A DNA stretch of 64,000 nucleotides from Merdimmobilis hominis. GTDB lineage: Bacteria > Bacillota > Clostridia > Oscillospirales > Ruminococcaceae. The position numbers and the translations under genes are program-made. How positions within the stretch are numbered: the stretch's first letter is position 1; each line of letters starts with the position of its first letter. The stretch lies in NCBI RefSeq assembly GCF_021109255.1, contig NZ_JAJODG010000002.1. One strand, written 5' to 3'. This document shows positions 1 to 7,595 of the stretch, piece by piece. Below the pieces are notes generated by a model that worked only from the letters and a program-made list of their open reading frames with translations, did not search any database and was not told the DNA's origin.

Positions 1-706
1 CGCCGTTCTGCTTCAGCTGTTCCACCCGGCGGACATCCAGCCGCACCGAGGAATAAAACTTCAGGGCCCGGCCACCGGGGGTGGTTTCCGGGTTGCCGTA
101 GACCACGCCGATCTTCTCCCGCAGCTGGTTGATGAAGATAGCCACACAGTTGGATTTGCTGATGGCACCGGTCAGCTTGCGCAGGGCCTGGCTCATCAGG
201 CGGGCCTGGACACCCACATGGGAGTCGCCCATCTCCCCTTCGATCTCCGCCTTGGTGACCATGGCGGCCACCGAGTCCACCACCACCACATCGATGGCAC
301 CGGAGCGGACCAAGGCTTCGGCGATCTCCAGCGCCTGCTCACCGGTGTCCGGCTGGGAGACCAGCAGGGAATCGATGTCCACCCCCAACGCCTGGGCATA
401 AACCGGATCGAGGGCATGCTCCACATCGATGAACACCGCGTCGCCGCCCATCTTCTGGGCCTCCGCCACGATGTGCAGGGCGACGGTGGTCTTGCCGGAG
501 CTCTCCGGCCCATAGATCTCGATGATGCGGCCTTTGGGCACACCGCCGATGCCAAGGGCGATATCCAGCGCCAGCGACCCGGTGGGGATGGCCTCCACAT
601 TCATGGTGGAATTCTGCCCCAGGCGCATCACCGCGCCCTTGCCGAATTGTTTTTCAATTTGGTTCAGCGCAGTTTCCAGCGCTTGTGCCTTGTCCTTGTC
701 TGCCAT
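1..706 (-). CDS. recA: RecA recombinase (N-terminal 235 residues; runs off the window)
   Basis: RecA polymerises on single-stranded DNA, drives strand exchange and triggers LexA self-cleavage. The reading frame starts at ATG 706 and continues beyond base 1, so only about two thirds of the usual ~350 residues are visible. Walker A (GPESSGKTT) is at residues 66-74, followed by the FIDVEHALDP segment, the VVVDSVAA Walker B strand and the loop-1 region around GDSHVGVQARLMSQALRKLT. The NPETTPGGRALKFYSSVRLD stretch near the cut end is diagnostic. A promoter at 852-880 gives a ~140-nt leader, and a one-mismatch LexA box lies upstream at 900-912, so SOS induction is likely. The C-terminal part cannot be assessed. 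Confidence 0.97.
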   Translation of the reverse strand, partial: MADKDKAQALETALNQIEKQFGKGAVMRLGQNSTMNVEAIPTGSLALDIALGIGGVPKGRIIEIYGPESSGKTTVALHIVAEAQKMGGDAVFIDVEHALDPVYAQALGVDIDSLLVSQPDTGEQALEIAEALVRSGAIDVVVVDSVAAMVTKAEIEGEMGDSHVGVQARLMSQALRKLTGAISKSNCVAIFINQLREKIGVVYGNPETTPGGRALKFYSSVRLDVRRVEQLKQNG

Positions 707-851
707 AGGCGTTTTCTCCTCCATCATCCAGCGGCGCAGCCCAAGGCGGCGCAGTGGCGTTTGTTTTCTCAATTTCTTGTGTGTCACAGGGCAAATATGT
801 GCGGCCGGGCAAGGGTTCTTCCCCTTCTTCTCCCCAGCCCACATTACAGAC

Positions 852-880
852 ATTATAGCTCACCAGGCGGCTAAAATCAA
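852..880 (-). promoter_or_regulatory. recA promoter (TTGATT-N17-TATAAT)
   Basis: On the minus strand TTGATT (875-880) and a perfect TATAAT (852-857) are separated by 17 bp, about 145 bp upstream of the recA start. This fits a housekeeping sigma-A-type promoter. Confidence 0.75.
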
Positions 881-899
881 CCGGATTGCAGAAAATAAG

Positions 900-912
900 G
901 AATATTTGTTCG
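900..912 (-). promoter_or_regulatory. LexA-box-like operator upstream of recA
   Basis: Read on the minus strand this is CGAAC-AAAT-ATTC, one mismatch from the Bacillus/Clostridia LexA consensus CGAACRNRYGTTC. It sits ~20 bp upstream of the recA -35 element. Function is inferred from the match and from recA being a standard SOS gene. Confidence 0.5.
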
Positions 913-1075
913 CGATATATCCTGGCAAATTAGTCGGAAAAAATCCCCTGTATCCCACCAAAATACTAAGAGAGGGACACTCCTGTTCCCATTCCCCAAA
1001 AATTTGCGGAAAAGCCGCATCTTTCGCCGCCATTTGGGTCAAACTAACACCAAACAGCCCAAAGGAGGTGATTGT

Positions 1076-1297
1076 TTGCAGAACTATGGAGAACCGGAGA
1101 TTATCCCCATCAATTTCAGCATGGCTTTGGCGGAGAACCCGGCGGCCCAGCACTTTTTTGCCTGCCTCTCCCCCGAAGATAAAGCGGGTTTTATCAACGT
1201 GGTGGCCAGCGCCCCGGATGAAGAGACCATGACCCAGCAGCTGGCCCGGGCCATCGACCTTTTGCAAAACGAAAACCGGGACTACTACAGCCTATAA
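1076..1297 (+). CDS. Small OmdA/YdeI-like protein (73 aa)
   Basis: A 73-residue soluble protein. The TTG start at 1076 is chosen because AAAGGAGGTG lies 5 bp upstream; an in-frame ATG at 1004 has no ribosome site. The central segment (ENPAAQHFFACLSPEDKAGF and following helix) resembles the bacteriocin-protection YdeI/OmdA helical domain, where a LAxNPxAxxFFxxLSP motif is followed by charged helices. It is about one domain long and has no membrane segment. It is followed immediately by a terminator, so it is probably monocistronic. The family assignment rests on motif memory only and the function is unknown. Confidence 0.7.
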   Translation: MQNYGEPEIIPINFSMALAENPAAQHFFACLSPEDKAGFINVVASAPDEETMTQQLARAIDLLQNENRDYYSL

Positions 1298-1305
1298 CCC
1301 CTCAT

Positions 1306-1336
1306 CCGGCGGCCGTTTGTGCCGCCGGTTTTGTTT
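1306..1336 (+). terminator. Intrinsic terminator after the OmdA-like gene
   Basis: Perfect 8-bp stem CCGGCGGC/GCCGCCGG with a 7-nt loop, followed by TTTTGTTT. Confidence 0.85.
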
Positions 1337-1345
1337 CAGCCCCGC

Positions 1346-1374
1346 TTTACAACCCCATCCGTTTGTGTTATGAT
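1346..1374 (+). promoter_or_regulatory. Promoter of the marR-degV pair (TTTACA-N17-TATGAT)
   Basis: TTTACA at 1346-1351 and TATGAT at 1369-1374 with a 17-bp spacer, ~45 bp upstream of the MarR start. The expected transcription start falls in or beside the palindrome at 1383-1395. Confidence 0.75.
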
Positions 1375-1382
1375 ACAATTGT

Positions 1383-1395
1383 TTTGAAGTTCAAA
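1383..1395 (+). promoter_or_regulatory. FabT-like operator TTTGAA-G-TTCAAA
   Basis: A perfect 6+1+6 palindrome just downstream of the -10, overlapping the likely transcription start. TTTGA..TCAAA palindromes are typical of FabT-type MarR repressors of fatty-acid synthesis, and a MarR protein is encoded 25 bp downstream. Autorepression is the natural inference. Confidence 0.65.
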
Positions 1396-1419
1396 CTATT
1401 TTGGGAAGGGGATGAAAGG

Positions 1420-1881
1420 ATGCCGGAGGACAGCTATACCCAGCTCAATGATTTTCTGGTCAACCTGTTCAACGACATACTGCGCATTGAAGAGCACTGC
1501 CTGAGCAGCAACGAGTTTAAAAACCTCTCCATCAAGGAGATTCACATCATTGAAGCGGTGTGCAACGCCTCCCAAACCGGTGGGGACAACCGGGCCAGCG
1601 CCATCGCCGAAGCATTAGGGGTCACCGCCGGCACGTTGACGGTGGCGGTCAACACCTTGGAACGCAAAGGTTACCTGGAGCGGCGGCGGGACAGCGGGGA
1701 CAAACGGGTGGTCCGCCTCTTCCCCACCCAATCCGCCTTGGAGGTCAATCGGATTCACAGCCACTTCCACCACGAGATGGCCGCCTCGATCATTGAAGTT
1801 CTGAACCCGGAGGAACTAGTGGCCTTGACACGGGGCCTTCACTCCATCCAGCGGTATTTCAAAAACAAAGAAAAAACCTAA
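1420..1881 (+). CDS. MarR family transcriptional regulator, possibly FabT-like
   Basis: A 153-residue winged-helix regulator. The MarR fold is visible: N-terminal dimerisation helices, the SIKEIHIIEAV helix, the recognition helix around residues 65-85 (ASAIAEALGVTAGTLTVAVN), the wing RRRDSGDKRVV near residues 95-107, and C-terminal dimer helices. The ATG at 1420 follows GGAAGGGGATGAAAGG; an upstream in-frame TTG overlaps the promoter and is rejected. The operator resembles FabT sites, and the next gene, 38 bp downstream, encodes a DegV fatty-acid-binding protein, which together suggest a lipid-responsive repressor. Ligand and targets are inferred. It could instead be a generic MarR protein. 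Confidence 0.9.
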   Translation: MPEDSYTQLNDFLVNLFNDILRIEEHCLSSNEFKNLSIKEIHIIEAVCNASQTGGDNRASAIAEALGVTAGTLTVAVNTLERKGYLERRRDSGDKRVVRLFPTQSALEVNRIHSHFHHEMAASIIEVLNPEELVALTRGLHSIQRYFKNKEKT

Positions 1882-1919
1882 GCCCCAGCGGGTTCCGCAG
1901 GGCGGAAAGGCAAACAGTT

Positions 1920-2765
1920 ATGGCAATTCGCATCATCACCGACAGCACCTGTGATTTCACCCCTCAAGAGGCCCAGCGCCTTCACATTGATGTGCTGCCG
2001 TTAAAGTTGATTTTCGACGGGCAGGAATATGCCGACGGCACCGGTATGGGCCGGCGGGAATTCTATGACCGGCTGCGCCAGGCTAAGTCCCTGCCCACCA
2101 CCAGCCAGGTCAACCCGGAGGCATTTCTCTCCCTATTTCAAACTTACCGGGCCCAGGGGGATGAGATTGTGGTCCTCACCCTGTCCAGCCAGATCAGCGG
2201 CACCTACCAATCGGCGGTGATCGCCGCCCAAATGGCTGGGGAAGAGGGGATTTTCCTGGTGGATTCCCACAGCGCCACCTTTGGCATGGCCCTGCTGCTC
2301 ACCCAGATGGCGCGGATGCGGGACGAGGGCACTTCCGCCCGAGAGATCGCCGCCAAAGCGGAGGAACTCAAAGGCCGGATGAAATTTTTTGCCATGGTGG
2401 ACACCCTCAAATTCCTGAAAATGGGGGGACGCCTCCCCGCCGCCACTGCGGTCATCGGGGAACTGCTGGGGGTGAAGCCTCTTGTCTCCCTGGTGGATGG
2501 AAAATTGGAGGCTGTGGCCAAAGCCCGAGGCTCTTCCGGGGCCTTCCAATGGATGCTGGACCAGTACCGGGCCTGTCCCGCCGATCCGGATTACCCGATC
2601 GCTCTCGCCCACGCCGATTCCCCGGAGGGCCTCAACCAGTTTGTTCAGCTGTTGCGCCAGCAGGGCGTGGACTGCACGGGCGCCGTCCAGGTGGAGGTGG
2701 GGACGGTCATCGGCGCTCACGCTGGGCCGGGTGCAGTGGGCTTTGCTTACATCGCCCGACCCTAA
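1920..2765 (+). CDS. DegV family fatty-acid-binding protein (FakB-like)
   Basis: DegV/FakB proteins bind a fatty acid and present it to the kinase FakA for phosphorylation and entry into phospholipid synthesis. The 281-residue length is typical. Family marks are the N-terminal IRIITDSTCDF strand with the ligand-binding serine, the TTSQVNP motif near residues 60-66, SSQISGTYQSA near 88-98, and the DTLKFLKMGGRL segment. No FakA/DhaK-like gene is in the window. It sits directly downstream of the MarR gene, probably in one transcript, and is followed by two tandem terminators. Which fatty acid is bound cannot be told. Confidence 0.93.
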   Translation: MAIRIITDSTCDFTPQEAQRLHIDVLPLKLIFDGQEYADGTGMGRREFYDRLRQAKSLPTTSQVNPEAFLSLFQTYRAQGDEIVVLTLSSQISGTYQSAVIAAQMAGEEGIFLVDSHSATFGMALLLTQMARMRDEGTSAREIAAKAEELKGRMKFFAMVDTLKFLKMGGRLPAATAVIGELLGVKPLVSLVDGKLEAVAKARGSSGAFQWMLDQYRACPADPDYPIALAHADSPEGLNQFVQLLRQQGVDCTGAVQVEVGTVIGAHAGPGAVGFAYIARP

Positions 2766-2877
2766 ATGCAGCGGCTACGTACCGCCCGCCGGCGGGTTGG
2801 ACTCCAAGCTTCGGACGGGAATGGCTGGCCCATTGGATCCATTTGGGGGCAAAGCCCTCCACAGCTGACAGCGCGAT

Positions 2878-2913
2878 AAAGCCCCTCTGCTCCTTGGGGA
2901 GCAGAGGGGCTTT
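2878..2913 (+). terminator. Intrinsic terminator after degV
   Basis: Perfect 16-bp stem from 2878-2893 to 2898-2913, closing with AAAG/CTTT, over a 4-nt loop. The T-run is within the stem end. Confidence 0.85.
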
Positions 2914-2942
2914 ATCCTTCCACCCGAACACAATCTAGGAAA

Positions 2943-2987
2943 GGCGGAACCCATCGGCCGGGGCTCGGGTTCTGCCGGCTTTTTTTA
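2943..2987 (+). terminator. Second terminator in tandem
   Basis: Ten-pair stem GGCGGAACCC/GGGTTCTGCC with one G-T pair and a 14-nt loop, followed by GGC and seven Ts. It lies 30 bp after the first terminator, with no gene between them. Confidence 0.75.
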
Positions 2988-2999
2988 TCAAAGTGCCCC

Positions 3000-3812
3000 C
3001 TAAAACCCTTTCTTTTGGGAGGGGCGCAGGCGGCCCACCACAGGTAGGTTCTCCAAAAGCATCTGCAAACCCTCCGGGTGGTTTTCCAGCAGGCGGTCAG
3101 TCACATCTTGGCCCGCTAATATGCCGTGGTGGCTCCCCGCCCGCCAGGAAGGATGGGCGGTCACATCAAATACATACCCCGCTGCCGCGATGTAGGCTGG
3201 CCGGCCCCCCATCCCATTGTAAAACCGTGCCAGCTCTTGGGGAGTAAAGGTCTTGTTGGGCTGGTACTCCACACCGCCGCCCAATTCCTCGGGCAGATCG
3301 TCCTCCACATGCTGGGCTGTGGGGGTGCCATCCCCGTTGTACACCCCAGTGCGGAAAGGGGAAAAGCTCCGGGAAAAGTTCCCTGGCTGGCTGCGGGGGG
3401 TGGGGGTCTTCTCCACCGGCGGCTGTTGTTGCTGCCGGGAAAACTGCTGGAACCGGTTCTGCTGCTGCGGCTGCTGCTGGGATTGGCTCTGGACATACTG
3501 AAAAATCCGCCCCATCCGCTGGGCGATACCCTGGGTGCGGTTGATGGCCCACATGGGCCGCGGGCGCAGCATGGAGGGGCGCATCATCCGCTGTACATTG
3601 TTGATCGAGCGCTGGGCCATCCGCACCGATTGCAGATTGAGCCGCGCCTCCCGTTCCCCCAGCCGGATAGCGGAGAGTTGGCGTTTTACGTTGCCCAGCT
3701 GCATCTGCAGGTCCTTCATCTCCCGCTGCACCCCGGTTTTGCTCCAAGCATTTAAAAAAATATCGATTTCCCGGTTTAGGTCTTCTATCATACGGTCCAA
3801 TTGTTCCTGCAT
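3000..3812 (-). CDS. Coiled-coil protein with C-terminal cytochrome b5-like (MAPR-type) domain
   Basis: A 270-residue protein with three parts. Residues ~1-80 are charged and helical with a probable coiled coil. Residues ~100-140 are a Gln/Pro-rich linker with runs of Q. Residues ~190-262 match a cytochrome b5-like heme/steroid-binding domain (FTPQELARFYNG, PAYIAAAGYVFDVT, HPSWRAGSHHGILAGQDVT, LPVVGRL). ATG 3812 is chosen because GGGAG sits 8 bp upstream; a GTG at 3821 abuts that site. There is no signal peptide or membrane segment. It is monocistronic. Heme binding is plausible through the HH pair, but the ligand is unknown. Fusion to a Gln-rich coiled coil is unusual. Confidence 0.85.
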   Translation of the reverse strand: MQEQLDRMIEDLNREIDIFLNAWSKTGVQREMKDLQMQLGNVKRQLSAIRLGEREARLNLQSVRMAQRSINNVQRMMRPSMLRPRPMWAINRTQGIAQRMGRIFQYVQSQSQQQPQQQNRFQQFSRQQQQPPVEKTPTPRSQPGNFSRSFSPFRTGVYNGDGTPTAQHVEDDLPEELGGGVEYQPNKTFTPQELARFYNGMGGRPAYIAAAGYVFDVTAHPSWRAGSHHGILAGQDVTDRLLENHPEGLQMLLENLPVVGRLRPSQKKGF

Positions 3813-4032
3813 GCAATCCACTCCCTTGTCGTTTGGCCTTGTTCCCCATTGTATGCAGGGGAAGTCTCAAATAGAATCGCCAAAAACAGGGGTACATTAT
3901 CATCAATCTATCTAAAATTTTACAATATAATATCTATTTTATATTGTATGTTGTATAATTTTGTGCTATCCTTAAAGAAAGGATCAACTGCGCACCAGCG
4001 ATGATCCGCCTATGAGAAAGAGAGGGATCCAC
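3813..4032. promoter_or_regulatory. Divergent intergenic region with a perfect 10-bp inverted repeat
   Basis: AT-rich, unlike the flanking genes. TACAATATAA (3921-3930) and TTATATTGTA (3939-3948) are perfect inverted repeats with an 8-nt spacer. A TATAAT hexamer lies a few bases downstream (3954-3959), so the repeat would overlap the promoter of the kinase-like gene and may be an operator. Confidence 0.5.
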
Positions 4033-4668
4033 ATGAGCAACAACACCATCATCACCATCGGCAGACAATACGGCAGCGGAGGCAAGGCCATCGGCGAGCA
4101 GCTGGCCAAGGAGCTGGGCATCCCCTTCTATGATAAAGAATTGATTGCCCTTGCCGCAGAAAAAAGCGGCATGAGCGCAGATTTGTTAAAAGAAGTGGAT
4201 GAACGGGCCAGCAACAGCTTGCTGTACTCCCTATCCACTGGCATGGTCAACCTGCATACCGGCTCCGGCACCTTCTTCTACAATCTGCCCATGAACGACC
4301 GCCTCTTTATTGTCCAGGCGGATCTGATCAAGCAGTTTGCCAAAGAGGGCCCCTGTGTCATCGTGGGGCGCTGCGCCGATTATATCCTGCGGGAAAACCC
4401 AGACCTAGTGCGGGTCTTTATCCATGCGGAACTGGAAAAAAGAATCCAACGGGCTACCACCGAATACGGTATCTCGCCTGAAAAAGCAGAGGATACCGTC
4501 CATAAGATCGACAAAAAACGGGCCAGCTACTATAACTATTACTCCAGCCGCAAATGGGGCCACTTGGAAAACTATGACCTGTGCATCAACAGCGGCCTCA
4601 TCGGCATCGACGGTGCGGTGAAGCTGATCCGCCAGTTTGTAGAACTGAAGGAGGGCCTGGGGCGGTAG
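4033..4668 (+). CDS. Cytidylate kinase-like family protein
   Basis: A 211-residue P-loop protein of the cytidylate-kinase-like family widespread in Clostridia. The N-terminal TIITIGRQYGSGGKAIGEQL gives a modified phosphate-binding loop near residues 9-19, and the CVIVGRCADYIL segment and the RASYYNYYSSRKWG lid-like stretch are characteristic. ATG 4033 is preferred to ATG 4012 because AGAGAGGGA lies at the right distance from it. Family members are of unproven substrate, so CMP kinase activity should not be assumed. It follows the inverted-repeat promoter region and is followed by an AT-rich gap before patB. Confidence 0.85.
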   Translation: MSNNTIITIGRQYGSGGKAIGEQLAKELGIPFYDKELIALAAEKSGMSADLLKEVDERASNSLLYSLSTGMVNLHTGSGTFFYNLPMNDRLFIVQADLIKQFAKEGPCVIVGRCADYILRENPDLVRVFIHAELEKRIQRATTEYGISPEKAEDTVHKIDKKRASYYNYYSSRKWGHLENYDLCINSGLIGIDGAVKLIRQFVELKEGLGR

Positions 4669-4757
4669 TCCTCCCAGTGTTTTCTCGAAAAGAAAAGTGG
4701 TATTTTCTTCCTTTATAGAAGGCTATTTTCTATAGGGATTATCTATTTTGTTTTCTA

Positions 4758-4787
4758 TTGACAATTGATTTGGCACAGTGCTATCCT
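4758..4787 (+). promoter_or_regulatory. Promoter of the PatB-type aminotransferase gene
   Basis: Perfect TTGACA at 4758-4763 and TATCCT at 4782-4787, spacer 18 bp, giving a ~115-nt leader. The leader contains a GGCGG/CCGC hairpin but no recognised riboswitch. Confidence 0.65.
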
Positions 4788-4906
4788 GATACAAGGCTAC
4801 TGTTTACGCGCTGAACAAGGGCTTTTTCCCCGTTTTAAAGGCGGTTCTGCCGCTTTGCAGTGAACTACTTTTTTCCAATATTGTAAGAAAGGCCAGGTAG
4901 ATTGAA

Positions 4907-6079
4907 ATGAAATACGATTTCGACAAAAAATGGGACCGCATTGGCAAGGATTCCAGCAAATGGGATAAGCCCGCTGCAGACCACGGCACCACCGACATCG
5001 TTCCCATGTGGGTTGCGGACATGGACTTCGCCACCGCCCCTTCGGTGATTGACGCCCTGAAAGAGAGAATTGAACACCCCATCTTCGGCTACTTCATTCT
5101 CAGCGACCGGTATTTTAACGCCATCATCAACTGGCACAAAACCCGTTTTGGCAACGACACCTTGAAGAAAGAATACATCGCTTACCAAAACAGCGTCCTG
5201 GGCGGCGTGGCTTCCTGCATCTCCGCCTTTACCCAGCCCGGCGACCAGATCCTCTGCAACGCCACCACCTACACCGGCTTTACCAACACCGTCAAAGGGT
5301 TGGGCCGCCAGCTGTGCCTGAGCGAACTGGTGCAGGATAAGGACGGTATCTTCCGCCTTGACCTGGAGGACATGGAGAAGAAGATCGTGGAGAACAAGAT
5401 CGGCCTGTACATCTTCTGCTCTCCCCACAACCCCACCGGCCGCGTATGGGACAAAGAGGAGATCGAGGCAGTTGTCGACCTGTGCTACAAGCACAAAGTC
5501 ATCCTGCTGGCCGATGAGATCTGGGCGGACTTCACCCCCTCCGGCAAGAAACACATCCCCACCGTCACCGTTTCCGACAAGGCCAAGGAGATTACCATGG
5601 CCATGTACGCCCCTTCCAAGACCTTCAACTTGGCCGGCCTGGTGGGCTCCTACTCGGTGATTTACAATGAGTACATCCGCAACCGGGTTGCCAAAGTGGC
5701 CTCCATGCCTCATTACAACCAGAACAACGTGCTTTCCTGCACCGCGCTGATCGGCGCTTATGAAGGCGGTGCTGAGTGGGTGGATGAACTCAATGCTTAC
5801 ATCCGCGGCAACCAGGAGTATGTATACAACTACATCACCGAACACTTCAAAGGGGTCAAGACCTATATCCCCGAAGGCACTTACCTGATGTGGCTGGATT
5901 GCTCCGGCTGCGGCATGGACATCCAGGAAGTTCTGGACCGGATGAATGCCTGCGGCGTCATCGTCAACGACGGCCGGACCTTCAACGGCAAGACCCATGT
6001 CCGCATGAACCTGGCCTGCCCCAGAAGCCAGTGCGAAGAGGCCATGCGCCGGTTCGACCAATACGTATTCAACAAGTAA
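4907..6079 (+). CDS. MalY/PatB family aminotransferase (cystathionine beta-lyase type)
   Basis: A PLP fold-type I enzyme of 390 residues. PatB/MalY proteins cleave C-S bonds of cystathionine and related thioethers, releasing homocysteine or thiols. Visible marks are the N-terminal KWD and MWVADMDF motif, the SPHNPTGRVW loop, LADEIWADF with the PLP-contacting Asp, and the Schiff-base Lys238 in SKTFNLAG. A conserved arginine near the C-terminus (HVRMNLACPRS) binds substrate carboxylate. It has its own promoter and terminator and is therefore monocistronic. Beta-lyase versus transaminase activity cannot be settled by sequence. Confidence 0.93.
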   Translation: MKYDFDKKWDRIGKDSSKWDKPAADHGTTDIVPMWVADMDFATAPSVIDALKERIEHPIFGYFILSDRYFNAIINWHKTRFGNDTLKKEYIAYQNSVLGGVASCISAFTQPGDQILCNATTYTGFTNTVKGLGRQLCLSELVQDKDGIFRLDLEDMEKKIVENKIGLYIFCSPHNPTGRVWDKEEIEAVVDLCYKHKVILLADEIWADFTPSGKKHIPTVTVSDKAKEITMAMYAPSKTFNLAGLVGSYSVIYNEYIRNRVAKVASMPHYNQNNVLSCTALIGAYEGGAEWVDELNAYIRGNQEYVYNYITEHFKGVKTYIPEGTYLMWLDCSGCGMDIQEVLDRMNACGVIVNDGRTFNGKTHVRMNLACPRSQCEEAMRRFDQYVFNK

Positions 6080-6095
6080 TCCTGCTTTCCAAGAG

Positions 6096-6131
6096 AAAAA
6101 GCCTCCCTTCCATCTGGAAGGGAGGCTTTTT
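6096..6131 (+). terminator. Terminator after the aminotransferase gene
   Basis: Perfect 16-bp stem (6096-6111 with 6116-6131), tetraloop ATCT, ending in five Ts. Confidence 0.9.
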
Positions 6132-6226
6132 CCCTATCGTTTTCAAAAATATCCCCTGTATGGGCATTCCTCCCCCCTCCCGTCGCATATGAATTCAGAG
6201 GAACGTCTGAATAAGGGGGAAGCTTT

Positions 6227-7228
6227 GTGAAGAAAAAAATCTGCCTAGCTGCTGTGCTTTTGTGCTGCCTCTCCCTCTTTCTCCTGTCGCCCAAGGAAGA
6301 GGAATCCCTCCCGGCAGAAGGCTACTTGAAATGGGTGGAGTTTGACATCCCCTACTCCGCCTTAAACGCCGCTTTGGAAGTGGACATCGACACCTATGAC
6401 ACCAATCACCCGGTGAGCTGGATCGATCTTTTGGCCTGTCTGGGGGTCAAATATGGCGGGAATTGGGGAGAGTACCGGTATGCTGACCTGCAAAAGATGG
6501 CGGATACCCTCTCCTCCACCTCCGCTGAAGAATTGATGGCGGACAACAAATACTACAGCTATTATGCCGAAGCCTATGAAGCGGTGCTGGGCGGGATGGT
6601 CGGCCCCTACCGCAAGGAAGCCCCCGATCCCAGCCGGCCTGGGGAAAAAACCATCGTGGAAAAATACGGCCTTAAAGCCTACTGCCCGATTGCAGAAGGA
6701 TTCGGCTACAGCCATTATGACGACTTCGGAAACTCCCGGGATTACGGCTACCGCCGGCGGCATCTGGGCAACGATCTGCTGGGGGCGGTGGGCACCCCCA
6801 TCGTCTCAGTGGAATCCGGCATTGTAGAGCACTTGGGCTGGAACCAATACGGCGGCTGGCGGGTTGGCATCCGCAGCCTGGATGGCAAACGGTATTACTA
6901 CTACGCCCACATGCGCAAAGACCACCCCTATCACAGAGACTTATATGAAGGAAAGGTGGTCAAGGCTGGGGAGGTCATCGGCTACTTGGGGATGACCGGC
7001 TACTCCACCAGCGAGAACGTCAACGGCATGACCCGGCCCCATCTTCACTTCGGCATCCAGCTGATTTTCGATGAATCCCAAGCCGAGGAAAATGAAATCT
7101 GGATCAACGCCTATGAGATTGTCCGGCTCCTTTCCCAGAACAAGGCCACGGTAGAACGGGATGAGGAATCCAAGGAATACTACCGTAAGTATGATATTTT
7201 TGACCCCATCGTAGCCATATCCGACTGA
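6227..7228 (+). CDS. M23 family metallopeptidase, membrane-anchored or secreted
   Basis: A 333-residue protein with an N-terminal signal or anchor sequence (basic MKKK then a ~16-residue hydrophobic stretch). The C-terminal half is a LytM/M23 domain: His179 and Asp183 in RRHLGNDLLG, and His272-x-His274 in RPHLHFG, are the zinc ligands. M23 enzymes cut peptidoglycan cross-bridges or stem peptides. The middle region has no recognised domain. GTG 6227 follows ATAAGGGGGA by 6 bp. It stands alone, and after it begins a repeat-rich islet. Whether it acts in vegetative growth or sporulation is unknown. Confidence 0.92.
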   Translation: MKKKICLAAVLLCCLSLFLLSPKEEESLPAEGYLKWVEFDIPYSALNAALEVDIDTYDTNHPVSWIDLLACLGVKYGGNWGEYRYADLQKMADTLSSTSAEELMADNKYYSYYAEAYEAVLGGMVGPYRKEAPDPSRPGEKTIVEKYGLKAYCPIAEGFGYSHYDDFGNSRDYGYRRRHLGNDLLGAVGTPIVSVESGIVEHLGWNQYGGWRVGIRSLDGKRYYYYAHMRKDHPYHRDLYEGKVVKAGEVIGYLGMTGYSTSENVNGMTRPHLHFGIQLIFDESQAEENEIWINAYEIVRLLSQNKATVERDEESKEYYRKYDIFDPIVAISD

Positions 7229-7595
7229 TTTATGGGGTACTGCTCGCCCCTGCACACCCAGCGTCTTATTCAAGATTCCATCTCACAATCGTTTTTGAAG
7301 GCGCTCCGCCCTGCACCCGGTCGCCCATTCAAGATTCCATCTTGTAGGCCAGTTTTATGGGGCGCTACACGCCCCCAAACCCCCGTGGTCCCTTTCTAAC
7401 GAGAGAAAGGGACGAAAGCTCGCCGGGGAGACCCCGGCCCCCCCTACTTCGCAACAATTGGTACGCTCGGAAAATCCCTCTTAGAGGCTCTCCACGCCTC
7501 GAGCGAGGGATTTTTCCGCTTTCGCGGATGCCCTCGCGGGGCTACAAGAAGAAAATGTCCCCATCACTACGGGCACGTTGATACCAATATCTAGC
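7229..7595. repeat. Repeat-rich non-coding stretch, left edge of the 7.2-8.45 kb islet
   Basis: No credible gene. It contains two direct copies of ATTCAAGATTCCATCT (7268-7283 and 7327-7342), a 10-bp hairpin GTCCCTTTCT/AGAAAGGGAC (7388-7413), and GC-rich low-complexity runs. The second copy extends to a 20-bp sequence whose exact reverse complement occurs at 8327-8346. Confidence 0.7.
7327..7346 (+). repeat. Left copy of 20-bp inverted repeat
   Basis: ATTCAAGATTCCATCTTGTA. The exact reverse complement is at 8327-8346, enclosing the small gene pair. Confidence 0.9.

Larger units (their letters stand above)
707..1075. other. Intergenic region between recA and the small downstream gene
   Basis: 369 bp without a credible gene. 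It holds the recA promoter, leader and LexA-like box, and then the upstream region of the plus-strand small gene, ending in a strong AAAGGAGGTG Shine-Dalgarno at 1061-1070. No clear plus-strand -35/-10 pair was found. Confidence 0.6.

Noticed and set aside
4865..6061. 398-codon minus-strand frame opposite the aminotransferase gene
   Set aside because: Shadow frame; the plus-strand PLP enzyme has its motifs, promoter and terminator.
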